A DNA stretch of 64,000 nt from Ryuthela nishihirai (taxonomy: Eukaryota; Arthropoda; Arachnida; Araneae; Heptathelidae). Below the pieces are notes generated by a model. That model had not been told where the DNA came from. It worked only from the letters and a program-made list of their open reading frames with translations, and did no database searches. A program made the position numbers and the translations under genes. Position 1 is the first letter of the stretch, and every line of letters starts with the position of its first letter. Shown here piece after piece: positions 11,161 through 23,492 of this stretch. Where the stretch lies: positions 41,562,001 through 41,626,000 of the forward strand of contig JAWZYU010000005.1 in NCBI GenBank assembly GCA_038380435.1. The letters run 5' to 3'.

Positions 11161-11368
11161 CACGTGCCTGTGAGTTTTGTTTATACCATTCATGAATTAG
11201 AATGCAATTATCCTGTAATCATTAATCTGTGTCATAAATGGTTTTGTCACTATTCTCTTTCTGTTGTGTCATATTTTTCACTCTCTGTAAGATGTCACAA
11301 CATTCTGTGATGGCTAAGCATCAAGCACGCAATTTTGAATGATTGGCATTTATAACCTTCCATCCAAT

Positions 11369-11880
11369 TGTAATGCTCCAAAAGATTTTTTAACTTTTTC
11401 TCTTTTGACTGGTCCAAATTAAATTAAAACTCCAGATAGCATATCGGGTTCCAGGCAATATTAATCTTGCAAAATAAAGTTAAATGAGAGTTTGTTAAGT
11501 ATATGAGCATTACTTATTGAGTAAGAAATCAAAAGATTGTCAAATTTTTAAAGTTAAATCTTAATTAAAATCAATTTTTGTTGCTCAAGAGAAAAAAAAA
11601 TAGGAAAGTCAAAATATTCATATAACAAACAAATTTTATTTCCATAAAATTCACCACTTACCATATAAACCGATGAATACAAAATAGTCTGAGCAAATAA
11701 AAGCTCATTTAAACATCTCCAAACTAACAAACTTCTCAGCTAACATTCTCTATCTGATTCTGACTATCTCCACTATGATTACTGTAGTAACTGATTACCT
11801 CCACTATGATTACTGTAGTAACTGATTACCTCCACTATCATTTCTATCATTACTCTGCTATTATCTCTGTCTGATTCCAT
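11369..11880 (+). mobile_element. Truncated LTR (first half of collapsed LTR pair)
   Basis: Starts TGTAATGCTCC and aligns with the first two thirds of the LTRs at 6919 and 11881, then stops where the next copy begins. The left flank CAAT (11365-11368) against the right flank CACT (12659-12662) is compatible with one 4-bp target duplication around both copies together. Confidence 0.6.
11768..11850. repeat. 31-bp tandem repeat
   Basis: The unit starts CTCCACTATGATTACTGTAG. Copies begin at 11768 and 11799 and a partial copy at 11830. It lies inside the truncated LTR and is absent from the other two LTR copies. Confidence 0.85.
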
Positions 11881-12658
11881 TGTAACACTCCAAAGATTAT
11901 TAACTTTCCAAATTAGACCATTTGTCTGATTGAAATTTATTCAAAATTCTGGATAGCTTTGTCGGACACCAGGCAATGTTAACTTGCCAATTAAATTTGA
12001 AATAGGGTTTGTTAGGTATTTCTCTAGTGTTACTTATCTAGTAAGAATTTGAAAGGATTGTCAAGTTTAATTAAAGTTTAAATCTAATCAAAAAAATCAA
12101 TTTACATTGTTCAAGAGAAAAATGGCAAAAATTAAAAAGTTTCTAAAACAAGCAAAATTTATTTCCAAAAAATTCAAAAACTCACCCTCAATTGATGAAT
12201 TAAAAACTTGAAGTACTAACAACTCACATCTATCTAAATCTCTACTAACAACTCCTATGTACACAGCACATACTACTAACAATTCTGATTCTACATCTCA
12301 ATTTCCACTAACAGCACACTCTCCACTAACTGTCAATTCTGACTACACTGACTCTGTAACCTAACATTACTTACTTATACATGCAGCATACAAATGTGGC
12401 ATGTGTCTGTTGCACGTCGAGAAAACATTTGCATAATCCGACGATCATGCTAGCTATGATGCAAGAGGGGTGTGTCTACACGCACGCATTAATGACTGTC
12501 AATCAAAAGTCAGAGTTGTGCATGCGCAACTCCTTTAGTGGATCGGAAGAGAGAAATGTGATAAGTCCAACTGAAGATAATCCCCAAAATGACAAATATA
12601 ACATAAATAAAGTGAAACTGGTTAAGGAAAAGTAAAAGTGAACAGGTGGACCATCACA
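11881..12658 (+). mobile_element. LTR (second half of collapsed LTR pair)
   Basis: 778 bases, TGTAACACTCC to CCATCACA, aligned throughout with 6919-7648. It directly abuts the truncated LTR. The pair probably remains from an LTR retrotransposon whose internal region was deleted. Confidence 0.65.
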
Positions 12659-12910
12659 CACTCATTTCGTGTGTACCATGTTGCTTCCTATTAATTAGAA
12701 GGTGCTCTACAACTTTGTAATTTTAATTATTCTGTCTCTCTTTGTTTCGCAGATCGATTTGTTAATTTTCTAAATCTTCTGCTAAGGGCACTATAGTCAC
12801 TATCATTCGATCAATCAAGGCACTTTGTATATGTAGATCTAATATTTGCAACTCTAGGATTCTTTGTTAAAGAGCTATTTGGGTGTTTTAGGACTTTCCT
12901 TTGAACCCTG

Positions 12911-13257
12911 TTACATCATTTTGCTGTGCAGCTTTCTAACTCAATTATTGACATAGTTATTTGTATTGTTTTTTTTTAAATCTTGTTTACTTTGAGCTCA
13001 TTCACATAAATTCAGAAATTATTAATTAGTCAATAAAATTGTTATGTTGCAGTTTCCACAAATTCCAACAATTTATGATGTTAAAAATTATTTGCTTTCA
13101 AAAAATTGTTATTGTAGTGTTCTTTAACTCTATTGAAATATAAAAATATACAAGGAAATTTGGTAGTTTAGAATTTCAGATCTGTTATACGTATTGTAGT
13201 AAATATTTTTTTAGCATACATTAAGAAAATGTGTTTGTTGGTATGTAATTATTTCAG
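12911..13257. other. Intron 5' of CPT1 exon
   Basis: AT-rich. It ends with the polypyrimidine-poor acceptor TTATTTCAG just before 13258. Nothing else recognised. Confidence 0.5.
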
Positions 13258-13338
13258 GCAAATAGAAAAGATTCTAGAAGATGAAAATCCACCACAACCA
13301 GGCGAAGCATTTCTAGGAGCACTTACAGCAGCAGATAG
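13258..13338 (+). CDS. CPT1: CPT1 internal exon 1 in window
   Basis: 81 bases between ATTTCAG and GTAAGT. Reading from the second base gives QIEKILEDENPPQPGEAFLG then ALTAAD, with the last two bases (AG) completing Arg across the intron. I recognise the block ahead of the catalytic domain of carnitine O-palmitoyltransferase 1, the outer mitochondrial membrane enzyme that transfers long-chain acyl groups from CoA to carnitine and limits fatty-acid entry to the matrix (family knowledge). The PQPGEA and LTAADR positions match that family. Entry phase: one base completes the previous codon. The partner exons at 26306 and 38637 continue the frame exactly, which is the strongest support. The preceding exon is not in the window. 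Confidence 0.93.
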
Positions 13339-13997
13339 GTAAGTAAATAATGTTTTGCTGTGATAAATTTTAACAGTTAAAAAATTAATAGTTTAAAAAA
13401 TTAATTTATAAGCTAATATATTTAAGCACAATAGTAATTCAGGTATTTGAATTATCAGAGAAGAGGTTACACTGGATATTAATTCTTGTTTTTGTAGGAG
13501 GCAGATGGGGAGTGGAGGAGGTTTAAATCTGACTATCATGCACAATTTTAGCTTATGTTTTAACACTGACAGAATAAACAGTAATAAAAATTCAACAGAA
13601 TAAACAGTAATAAAAATAAATGGAAAATTCAACTCCATTGAGTAAAATATTTAGTTCTGAATTTCTGATTAAAAGTTATATTTATTATCATTTTAAAGTT
13701 CATGAAAACTCTGGGTCAGAGTTCTCATGAACATTATTTTATTCAGTTTTCAGCAGTTCACATTTTTGTTCTTCACAGTGTTTCTCCAAGTGATCATTGT
13801 TCTTCCTTTATGGGTTTTACATTTTGCCATTGTTTCCATAGTATAAATAAATTTAATTGAAAAATTATTCTAAATGGTTTTAAATGCCCTCAAGCGAAGA
13901 TTAATAAATTTAATTATAAGATTAACATTTCTCACTCAATTGTTGTGTCAAGTAACATGGAGTAGAAGAAATTGTTCTTAATATTTTTAACAGTATA
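13339..13997. other. CPT1 intron, start
   Basis: Begins GTAAGTAAAT, a strong donor. Otherwise AT-rich with no repeat recognised before the MITE at 13998. Confidence 0.5.
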
Positions 13998-14146
13998 CAG
14001 GTGTCCCTCGCTTTATGCGTTTTCACTATTACATGATTTTAAAAAGTTAATTTAAAACATCGCAATTGCAAGTCACCACGTGACTGTGAAATTGTGATTT
14101 TTTTTAAATTAACTTTTTAAAATCGCGTTAAAGCGAGGGACACCTG
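13998..14146. mobile_element. MITE with pogo/Tigger-like ends
   Basis: 149 bases bordered by TA (13996-13997 and 14147-14148). The ends CAGGTGTCCCTCGCTTTA are perfect inverted repeats, and the similarity continues inwards through GATTTTAAAAAGTTAATTTA. The ends resemble pogo/Tigger termini. No coding capacity. Confidence 0.85.
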
Positions 14147-14148
14147 TA

Positions 14149-15254
14149 ATATTATTTTACACAAATAAAATCCCGGATGTTGTGGTACCAGATAAATTTA
14201 TTTAGAACTATGAGAGTCTAATTATATTCACAAGATGTTTGAAGTAGTCAGTAGTCTGTCATTGCATGCCATAAGTAAGCTTCACACTTGTTAGAGAAGA
14301 CTCATTGTAGAAGTGTCCATGTTTGTTTATACTGCCATTGTTGAGATGTTATTTCTGAAGGCTGGTACACTCTCATAAGAACTTGCTGTTGATGTTGTTA
14401 AGGGTCAACAAGTCCTTTATAATGAAAAAAAATTGCTGGGATATTGATGCCATAATTTCAGCAGATGACAATAGGTATCTAGGTATGTTGATATGTATAA
14501 AAAAAGTCTTACAGATTTCAAACTTGGAGAGTCTCAATTCTCATTAAATAACATTGGAGGCATTTAAATAATAAAATTTTAGTTCCAATTGAATACATTA
14601 AAATGATAAAATTTTAAAATTTAGTTTTGAACTTTCAATATAATAAAATTTTTACATTTTAGATATATTTACAAGCACAGTGATAGTGAAAAAATTAGCT
14701 TTTAATTCACAAAATTCACTGTTAAATCTATAGTACGTCCTCAGATTATGATATCTTAAAATGGCTTCAGTTAACCAATTTTACCTATAGTAAAAGAACT
14801 GAGACTCTTACACTGAAACTTTCATGCTTGATCTTAGTGCTAGACAGTTAGTTATTTGCTAAGGATGGTAGATTTAGCAAGTTCTCACCATAATTAGTTA
14901 TTGCTTTTTAGGCCCTTGCTGTACAATGGCTGGCACACTCAATTATCTGGTTTATTATTTAATTTTCGGTGCTGACTTGTTTTGCTGTTCATGTCTAATT
15001 TTCCACAGTTGAGTTGGCAGTGTTGTCACACAGTTGGTATCTTTTCTGGAGAAACCAGTCCATGTTGTTATATTCTACTGTGAAAATTGCAGGGTAGTTG
15101 GTGATTCTTCAACTTGCAGTTATACATTTTGATAGCACAGCACGATTTGGAAAATCTTAATTCTCACAATTGTCCTCTGAGAACTCGCATCCCTAACTTT
15201 AATTTTAACTTCCTTAAAAGGACACATAAGTTAAAAGTAAGTAAAAAACATTTG
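14149..15254. other. Intron, nothing recognised
   Basis: AT-rich sequence. No believable exon, repeat border or homology to other parts of the window was seen. Confidence 0.4.
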
Positions 15255-15297
15255 ACTGAATGCATTTCATCTGTCACCTGGTAGCTTCATCAGCAGT
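15255..15297 (-). ncRNA. Hammerhead-ribozyme-like motif, PLE tail
   Basis: Minus strand: stem I ACTG/CAGT, then core CTGATGA, a degenerate stem II around CTACCAGGTG, GAAA, a short stem III (ATGCAT) and a candidate cleavage triplet ATT. It lies just downstream of the PLE endonuclease fragment at 15290-15530, the same relation as in IR3. Stem II is weak, so activity is doubtful. Confidence 0.5.
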
Positions 15298-15530
15298 GAC
15301 TACTGATATATAATATTAATATAGTCATATTTATGGTGTTGCCCTTTGGCATTGCTGCAGAGATTCTCCTTGGTTTTGTTGTAAGAGATGGTTCCATGCA
15401 GACGGGAGTGGGCATAATATTTGTATTACATAATTTATCTATTTGAAAATTTATAAGAAGATTCTCTGAACAGTTTAATTCATATCTTGTAGATTGTGCT
15501 GCAATTATTTTTGGTTGAATATGCATTATA
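15290..15530 (-). pseudogene. PLE endonuclease C-terminal fragment
   Basis: The minus-strand frame includes RYELNCSENLLINFQIDK, then LCNTNIMPTPVCMEPSL, aligning with KYQLYYAEKIYINLNKDR, LCNTDIPPLPAAWNLL of the IR3 endonuclease. The Glu in SENLL matches the conserved catalytic-side Glu of GIY-YIG nucleases. Only the end of the domain is present. Confidence 0.75.
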
Positions 15531-15639
15531 GGTAGTTTATGCTCTAATATATTTTTTTTAATTGCCCTTTGAAAAATTTCTTAGATATATCTTTTAAAAA
15601 TATGTAATTCAAGTTTGAAAAATAATATTTTCATATGAT

Positions 15640-16930
15640 GCTTACTTTATTAAACTATAATATAAATAATTTGTTAAAGCCATTTGATTGCCATTTATTA
15701 GAAGCGCTAAACAGTATGGCCGATTTGCTTGTTAAAGTTCCTCTTTGCTGAGGCAACCTTCTGATTTAAGCTCACATATTTTATTTAAACTATTATCAAT
15801 TAAATTTTCGAAAATCTCCAAAAAATTAATGTACAAACTGCTACGCTTAGAAACGTAAGATTTTTGGAAGTAATTAGGAAGTACCTACTGCCATTTTTTT
15901 GTTTCACACTCTTTTCTGCCATAAACCTATTTCAGTATTCCCAGAATTATTTTTATCATTTATATTATTCATCCCAGTATTCTATGCATCTTTCCGACTT
16001 TTACAATCAAAACTGTAAATAATGTGAGCCTTCTTAGAAACAGAAAGCCAGCAAGCTGAGGTGTCGAAGTGCAAATTACGTAATGGCAGCAGGTGCATTG
16101 AGTGCATTGAGCTAGTGCAGTAAAGTAGTTCTGTAGTGGATGCTTACAGAGTTCTGTGATATAAGATAATGTGACCATGTATCTAGTCAGTATTAACCTT
16201 TGTTTTCATTTATGTAAATTTATTTCTGTAAATTATCGATGTTTCCTAATCAAATTTCATGATAGATCAGCAGACTGACCTATCGATCTTTCGAAGTTAT
16301 GCTACATCGGATAGCCAACTCTACAAGTTGTTGCAGATATTATTTAAGATCACATTAGGTTATATTTGATATTTGTTTTATTATTTCTTGTAAAAAAAAA
16401 CTTTGATTTTGTATATTATTTCTCGAAAATAAACGAGAACAGGTATTGGATACGAAAGCAAAAAAAAAAAAATCTTCCTTGACACAGCAAGTTGTTTACA
16501 TGTATGATTAAAGCCAAATACTTCCTCCCAACAAATTGGATTATAAACCTCCCTGTGTAAAGTTTAACATACGTATTGTATTTCCTGTTTTTAAAAATTA
16601 AACCTTAGTTTTAATTTCTATAGATCTGCTTTATTTCTGTAAATTATTAATCTTTCCACCGATCAATATTATTGATTTTTTTCAGTTATGCTACATCAGA
16701 TGACTGGCTTACAATTTGTTGCTGTGGGTAGTTTAACATTGCATTAGGTTATATGTTATTTTTTCTTTTATTGTTTCTTCGTTTTCCAGTAAAAAAACTT
16801 TAATCTGTATCATTTTCTGAAAATGAACAAGACCTTGGATACGGAAGCAAAAAGTACATCCTGGCACGGATATCAGTCCTCATGTGGGAGGGCAATTTCA
16901 GAAAGGGTTTCCCCCCACTAAACTCATTGA
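15640..16930 (+). repeat. Unclassified 1.3-kb repeat with internal dimer
   Basis: The whole stretch is repeated, inverted, at about 46860-47990. Within it two related units of about 280 bases (near 16200-16470 and 16620-16910) share TTATTTCTGTAAATTAT, GTTATGCTACATC and GCATTAGGTTATAT-like blocks and end near GGATACGAAAGCAAAAA. No coding sequence or terminal motif was recognised, and the class is unknown. Confidence 0.65.
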
Positions 16931-17151
16931 GACATTTTACTCCCCCATCTCTTTAGCAAAAACTACTTAATGAGAGCCTGATGAGATACTGCATTCTCCC
17001 AGTATACAGTGGTTATTTCTCAATGGATTTCTGTACAATTCAAGTTTTTCGCCCATCAAAAATGAACTGTTCCCTGACTTCTTAATTTGGAGGTAACAAT
17101 CGAGTTGATGCACCATCATTCACAAAAGTAGAAATGCACTATGCACATTCT

Positions 17152-17169
17152 CGTTTTGCAACTCCCCTT
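17152..17169. repeat. Target-site duplication, I-like copy 2, left
   Basis: CGTTTTGCAACTCCCCTT, repeated at 23761-23778 with one mismatch (17 of 18). Confidence 0.85.
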
Positions 17170-17871
17170 TTGCGAGCTCATGTATGCAGCGAGGTTCCCG
17201 CATATGAAAGTTCCACTGGTTTGGGTACCTTCACAGGCTCCTGAATGCTCACCCGCGTATTTGCCATGTGTGGAGACCCATGTCCCAGGAAAGGAGGATC
17301 CTGGAAGTTGGTCGGGGGTCCCTGTTTTCTCTCCTCAGCTCCTGACTGGTAGGGTTTCCTTTGTCTGCCTTGCAATTGGGAAGCCTGTCGTCGTGGGGTT
17401 CGGCAGTGGATTCTGTGGCCTCTGCTCTACACTGCTTTGGCCTCTGCTTCTGGTAAACAGGAGCTCCTGGGGTGCTCCCCCCCCCCCCCAAGGAGCAATC
17501 TGCTGGTGAGCAGGTCCTGCTAGGATCAACTGTGCAGAGCTGTTAGTAACCTTGCCCATGTATGGGTACAGGTTTGCGAGTTTCCTCACAAATTATTTTC
17601 CTTTCGTAGTTATAATTTCTTTGTGAAGGCCAGTTTGGTCAATCACAATTTTGTTATTTTCTGATTTATTCCTTTTGTGTAGAAAGTTTATTTCTGCACA
17701 TTTCTCTTTTCATTTTCCTTTTATTTATTTGTGTGGGCTTGGCTCACTGTCTGTATGGGTATAGTGCCCTGGCACCCAACTGGGCATCCCCTTGTTGGGC
17801 TCTGTGGAGGGTGGGGACAGTGGGCACTGAACCACAAAAAAAAAACCCACGAGAGTTGATAAAGAAATTAA

Positions 17872-19590
17872 TGTGATCAATGCCACTAAGAGGGCTCAAC
17901 ATGAACCCCCATCTTCCTCACTGTCTCTGTTATCTATGCTGTCATGTTCTTTGTATCTTTGTTTCCAAGATTCCTGATCATCATCCACACCACGGGTTAT
18001 CAGGTACTTGGGATATGTCCCCATTTTTTATAAATAAAGGTTTGAAAGGTCTTGCAGGAGAGCCGAAATCTGTCAAGTGTATACAATCTGATGACTTGCA
18101 GCTTGAGACCACTTGTTCCAAACACTTGGAACTGCTCCTGAAAGTCAGAGAGATTGGTGGGGTGGCTGTCGAGGTAACTCCCCACAAAAATTTGAATTCC
18201 TCTCAGGGTGTGATCACTGAGTGGGACCTCCTCAAAGTCAATGAGGAGGAAATCCTCTTAGAGCTCACACCTTAAGGAGTAACAGTGGTCCATTGGGTTT
18301 CGACGTGCCATGATGGGGAAATTGGTATCTGATTATAACTTTCAACACGCCATGCCTGCCTTCTTCCATCAAGGCAAGTTAATTACATTGTTAGGTGTGG
18401 CCGTATATACCGAACCCTTTGTGCTGTTTTCAGTGCCAGATATATACAGTCATGCCCACACAGCTTGCTGGGGCAAACCCATCTTGATCCTGACTGCACA
18501 GCAGAAAAGGCAAGCTGTGTGAACTGTAGTGGTGAACATTCGGTGTATTGCCATAACTGTCACAAGTGGAAGGAGAAAAAGGAGGTTCAACGTCTTAAAA
18601 TGATCAACAACATCTCTTATGCTGACTGCACAGCCTGTGCAAAGTCAGAGAGATTGCTGGGGTGGCTGTCGAGGTCACTCCCCACAAAACTTTGAATTCC
18701 TCTTGGGGTGTGATCACTGAGTGGGGCCTCCTCAAAGTTACCGTGAGGAAATCCTCTCAGAGCTCATTCCCCAAGGAATAACAGCAGTCCACTGGGTTTC
18801 GACACTCCATGATGGGAAATTGGTACCCACCCAGGTACTGATGATGACATTTAACATGCCACGCCTGCCTTCTTCCATCAAGCCAAGTTATTTGCATTGT
18901 GAGGTAGAGCTGTATATGCCGAACCCTTTGTGCTGTTTTCAGTGCCAGATATACAGCCATACCCACATAGCTTGCCGGGGCAAACCCACCTGTGCTCGCT
19001 GTGGCAGTAAGGATTGGCAAGCAGCAGAAATGGCAAGCTGTGTCAACTGTAGTGGCAAACATCCTGCATATTCCCATGACTGACCAAGTGGAAGGAGCCA
19101 AAGAAGGTGCAACGCCTAAAGATCATGAATAACATCTCGTACGTTGAGGCAAGAAAGCTCACTGCACTGCCCGCTCCACCTGGCAAGGTATCCTATGCCA
19201 GTGCAGTCATTGGAAAGCCAATTGTTCCAATGACTTTGGTGGTGGTGCAGATTGATATCAGTGTACCACCTACTGAGTCTTTCTTACCTGCAACTAAGTA
19301 CCTCCTGACGCAGGTGAAACTGAGGGTAGTGTCGACTTCGACATCAACCCCGGTTTCCATTCCTGCAACTCAGCCTTCCACCTCCACTGGCAAGCCACCT
19401 CCTTTCCGTCCTCAGACAGCTAGACCTTCCAAACCAAAGGGGCCCCCACCGAGGCCAAAAAAGAAAATTATTCATGTCATTCAGACGATTCTGAGGACTT
19501 GGATACAGACCACCCCCTATTCACTAAACCGTCTTCTGCAGTGGTTAAGTTGAACAGGAATTCGTCATCCGCCCACTCTTTTAAGTCCTG
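17872..19590 (+). pseudogene. ORF1 remnant of I-like copy 2, internally duplicated
   Basis: Carries the ORF1 blocks DMSPFFINKGLKGLAGEP, VEVTPHKNLNSSQGVITEW, zinc knuckles (CFQCQIYSHTHIACR, CARCGSKD, CVNCSGKHPAYSHD) and the Pro-rich tail. A stretch of about 500 bases occurs twice in tandem (from AAAGTCAGAGAGATTG at 18141 and 18641), so the knuckle region is present twice. The unit length is not a multiple of three, and several stops are present. Confidence 0.85.
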
Positions 19591-19592
19591 AG

Positions 19593-22500
19593 ATGGCCAC
19601 ACTCTTACACTGTAATTGTTGTGGATTCTAGAGGAATCTTGAGAACATAAAGGCCCTTCTTCAGGCACATCAGCCCTTCTGTGTGTGCCTGCAGGAGACA
19701 TACTTGCAGACAGTCACAGATCCCATGATCCGGCACTTTTGACTAGTTCACCGGGATTGGGATGGCGATGGTCCAGCTTGCGGGGGTGTCACCATTCTCG
19801 TGAACAACCATTCTCTGTTCCAGGTTGTACCCCTCACTACCAACTTATAGGCGGTAGCCATCCGCCTCTTCATGGGGTTCTCCCTGACTGTCTGCTTGGT
19901 ATATGTTCCACCTGGAAGCATCATCTTCCAGGATGACCTTGATGATCTCTTCTCATAGCTGCCATCCTCCTTCCTCATCATGGGAGACCTCAATGGACAC
20001 AGTCCACTTAGGGGCAGTGCTGACACCAACGGGAGGGGTGGGGTCTTGAAGCAGTGGCTCCTGGATCCTTCTCTCTCCCTGTTGAACAGTGTCAGTACTT
20101 ACTTTCACTCCCCAACTCGCACATTCACTGCCATTGACCTCACCATCTGCTCCTCCTCGATCTTTCCACTCTTTTTTACATGGGAGGTCTTGATCCCTAT
20201 CTTTACATGGAGGTCATGACCTTTATCTTGATCCACTCTTTACATGGAGGTCATGACCCTTATGGAAGTGATGACCTTCCCGTGTTGTGCACCATCTCCC
20301 ATGAGGGGCCTTGCAGCCCTTCACATGTCTTGGTGGAAGCTTGATCAGGCTGATTGGAATGGTTTCGAGCACCTCTCTGAGCGCGATGACCACTTGTCAG
20401 CCAGGAGCCCATCAATGTGGCAGTAGTGGAGATAATGGACTGTATCGTAGATGCAGCTGCATAAACAATTCCTTAAACTTCAACACGGTTTCTTATTTTT
20501 TCGAAACCGTGGTGGAATCCAGATTGCACCGCAGCTTGTAAGGCTCAGAACAAGACTTGGGGGATGTTTTGGAGATATCTGACGTCCTCCAACCTTGAAA
20601 CCTTGAAACGCGACAGGGCTAAAGCTCGTTTTGTCAGGCACCAGAGCCAGAAAGAATTTTGATCAAATATACGTTTTCTTCAGCACGACCAGTTCTAAGG
20701 TCGTGTGGGATAAAGTCCAGAAAATGGGTGGGAATTACATGTCCCATTCATTATCGATCCTGGAGCACAATGGACAGGAAATTGCTGATCCCAAAGCAAT
20801 TGCTGACACTTTGGGGGGGGGGGGGGTCATTCTCCACCATCTCTTCTTTTTACTCCCCCCATGTTTCTGGCCCAGAAGAGCAGGGCGGAATGCTCCCCAC
20901 TGTACTTCCACTTGAATGGCCTGGAGCCTTAAAACGGGCCATTCACAGTGGAGGAGCTTGCTCTGCACACCTCTTGTGCTTCTGCTGTCTGGCCGTACAA
21001 TGTGCCATTATGCCATGTTCCAACATTTCTCACCATTGAGTAAGTATCAGCTGCTCCATATTTTCAATCGCATTTTTCTTGAGGAGCAGTTTGCGGATTC
21101 ATGGCGGGTGGCCATCGTCTTGGCATTCCTGAAGCCAGGAAAAGATCCCAAGATTCCTTCTAATTATCGTTCCATTGCATTGACGAGCTGCATGTGCAAG
21201 GTGTTGGAAAGAATGGTAAATGCCAGACACGTCTGGTATTTACAGCACCACAACCTTCTTTCCAATACCTAGTGTGGCTTTCGCAGGCAACATCAGTCTA
21301 CTGTTTACGTTAACAACAGTCGACTCTTGACCATTTGATACGCCTCAAATCGGCTATCAGAAATTCATTTATACATAGAGAGCCTGGTGTCTTTCAGTGA
21401 CCTCATGATGGACAAAGAGCAAAAGCTGCTTAAATTGTCAACATAGAGGGCATTGTCTACAGATGGAGAAAGTTGTCTAGTAGTAGAATTAATCTTGACA
21501 GCGAAAAGCATAACACTCAGAACACAGCCTCGTGGTACCCTCTATTCTTGGGGGTACGAGCGCGACAGAGTGTTGTCACATGGACACGAAAAGAACGTGT
21601 TGAGAAGAATTTGGAGATGAAGATCGGCATGTGACCTCTCAAGCCAAAGCTATTGAGGTCATGAAGAATGCCAAATCTTCAAGCCATGTCATATGCTTTT
21701 TCGATGTCAAAGAAAATTGACACCAGGTGCTCTCTACATAAAAATGAATTTCTGATAGCCGATTCGAGGCATATCAGATGGTCAAGAGTTAATCGTTGTC
21801 TGCGAAAGCCACACTGAGTGTTGGAAATAAGGTTGTGGTGTTCTAAATACCAGATGAGTCTGACACTGCAGATTGCCCTGAACAATCTTTCAGTTTGGGT
21901 GACAGCAAATGGGTTTCGGTTCTCCCCACAGAACACCGCTTGCATGCACTTTTGCCACAAGTGTAATCTTCACCTGGATCCTGAGCTATGGCTCGGGGGT
22001 AACATCATTCCAGTTGTGGCGGAGACCGAGTTTCTCAGTCTCATCTTCAATCAGAAATTGACCTTTTTATCACACATATTTCATCTTAGGTCCAAGTGCA
22101 TGCAGGCATTGAACATCATCAAGGTCCTCTCCTCTCTCTTCTGAGGAGCTGACAGATGTTCTCTGCTCTGCCTTTACCGTGCGCTTGTTCAATCGAAACT
22201 GGACTATGGATCCCAGGTGTACAACTCTGTCTGGGATTCAGTGGTGAAGGTGCTGGTCCCCTCAATCATCAGGCTCCCCGTGTTTGCACGAGAGCCTTCC
22301 GCACCTCACCGGTCCAGACTCTTTATGTTGAGACCGATGAACTGTCTTTATCTCTTCACCAACAGCAGTTGTTCCTACAATATGCATCTAAATTACGATC
22401 CCTGCTTGGCCATTCCCACTTGGGACTGCGTTTTCAGTCCAAAGTGGGAAATGCTTTCCACAAATCGGCTAACTGCCATTTGTCCTTTTGGTTTGCGAGT

Positions 22501-23492
22501 GTGAAGCTACCTAAGAGGCATCAACATCGGTCTCGATAGCATCGCACAGTCGACAGCTGAGCCACTTCCACCATGCCTCGCTGTTTCCCCTTCCTGTGAT
22601 TTTTCCCTGTGCAGGATGGGGAAGGCCTTTACATCTGACTGTGTGTACTGGAAACTCTTTGCCAGCCATCGTGCTGAGTACCAGGACTTCTTGCCTGTCT
22701 TTACAGATGGCTCGAAGTCTGGCACATCAGTAGGATCAGCCATGGTCTGTTTTGATGTAATCATTGCAGACCAGATCCTACTGCAGTGTTCCATCTTCAC
22801 TGCAGAGTTGCATGCTATCAGTCTTGCCTTGGACCACGTGGTGGCTAAGCATCATCATCAGTGTGTGCTTTACACTGACTCGCTTGGTTTGCTACATGCT
22901 TTGATCTCAGTGAGGCATCGGCCTCGCCCAGTTCTTTCTAAGATCTGCCAGCAGATACATTGTCTGGCAGCTACAACCACCATCCATTTCTTTTGGGTGC
23001 CCGATCACATCAGTATCAGGGGCAATGATTTGGTAGACGCTTCTGCCAAGTCTGCCATGCCCCTGTCCAGCTCTGTGTTACCGGTTCCATATCTGAATTT
23101 CTGGCAGCATTTTACATCAAGCTCTGGGCACAGTGGCAGAGATCTTGGTCAGAACAGCTTATGATCAAACCTATCATCAAACCATGGCAGTCTTGTTACC
23201 GCAGGAATTGCAAGGAGGAAGTTGAACTTGCTCTGCTTCGGTCATTCATTTATTTACACACTCCTTTCTTCTTCAAGTGGATGATAAACCTAAGTGCGAG
23301 TTTTGTGACACCACCTTATCTGTCAAATGTATTTTAATTTCCTGTCCATGTTTTAACTTTGAATGGCATATGTTTTTTAACTTTCATGATTTTACGTCTG
23401 AGCCCCTTACACTTGGACATTTATTATCAGATCATTGTTGTTTTAATGCTGTCTTTCAATTTTTGCAATTTACAGGATATTTTACTCGGCTA
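19593..23492 (+). pseudogene. ORF2 remnant of I-like copy 2
   Basis: Endonuclease (GDLNGHSPL near 19984), RT, RNase H (FTDGSKSGTS near 22705, TAELHAI, LYTDSLGLL, GNDLVDASAK near 23020) and terminal CEFCDTTLSVKCILISC near 23300 are all recognisable. It is broken by TAG at 19956, many frameshifts, a G-run near 20813 and an inverted RT segment at 21400-21856 that reads IFFDIEKAYDMA on the minus strand. Confidence 0.85.

Larger units (their letters stand above)
9665..12910 (+). mobile_element. Mariner-related DNA transposon carrying an LTR insertion
   Basis: Ends are CAGGGTTCAAAGGAAAGTC at 9665 and its complement ending at 12910. TA precedes the left end; the right end is followed by TTA. The inverted similarity continues for about 240 bases (9665-9900 against 12660-12910), a long terminal repeat. 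A decayed transposase lies inside. After removal of the LTR composite at 11369-12658 the element is about 1.95 kb, a normal size for the superfamily. Confidence 0.75.

Noticed and set aside
20160..20270. CRISPR-like short repeats
   Set aside because: They are three imperfect tandem duplications of TTTACATGGAGGTCATGACC inside LINE ORF2 in a eukaryotic genome; no spacers.
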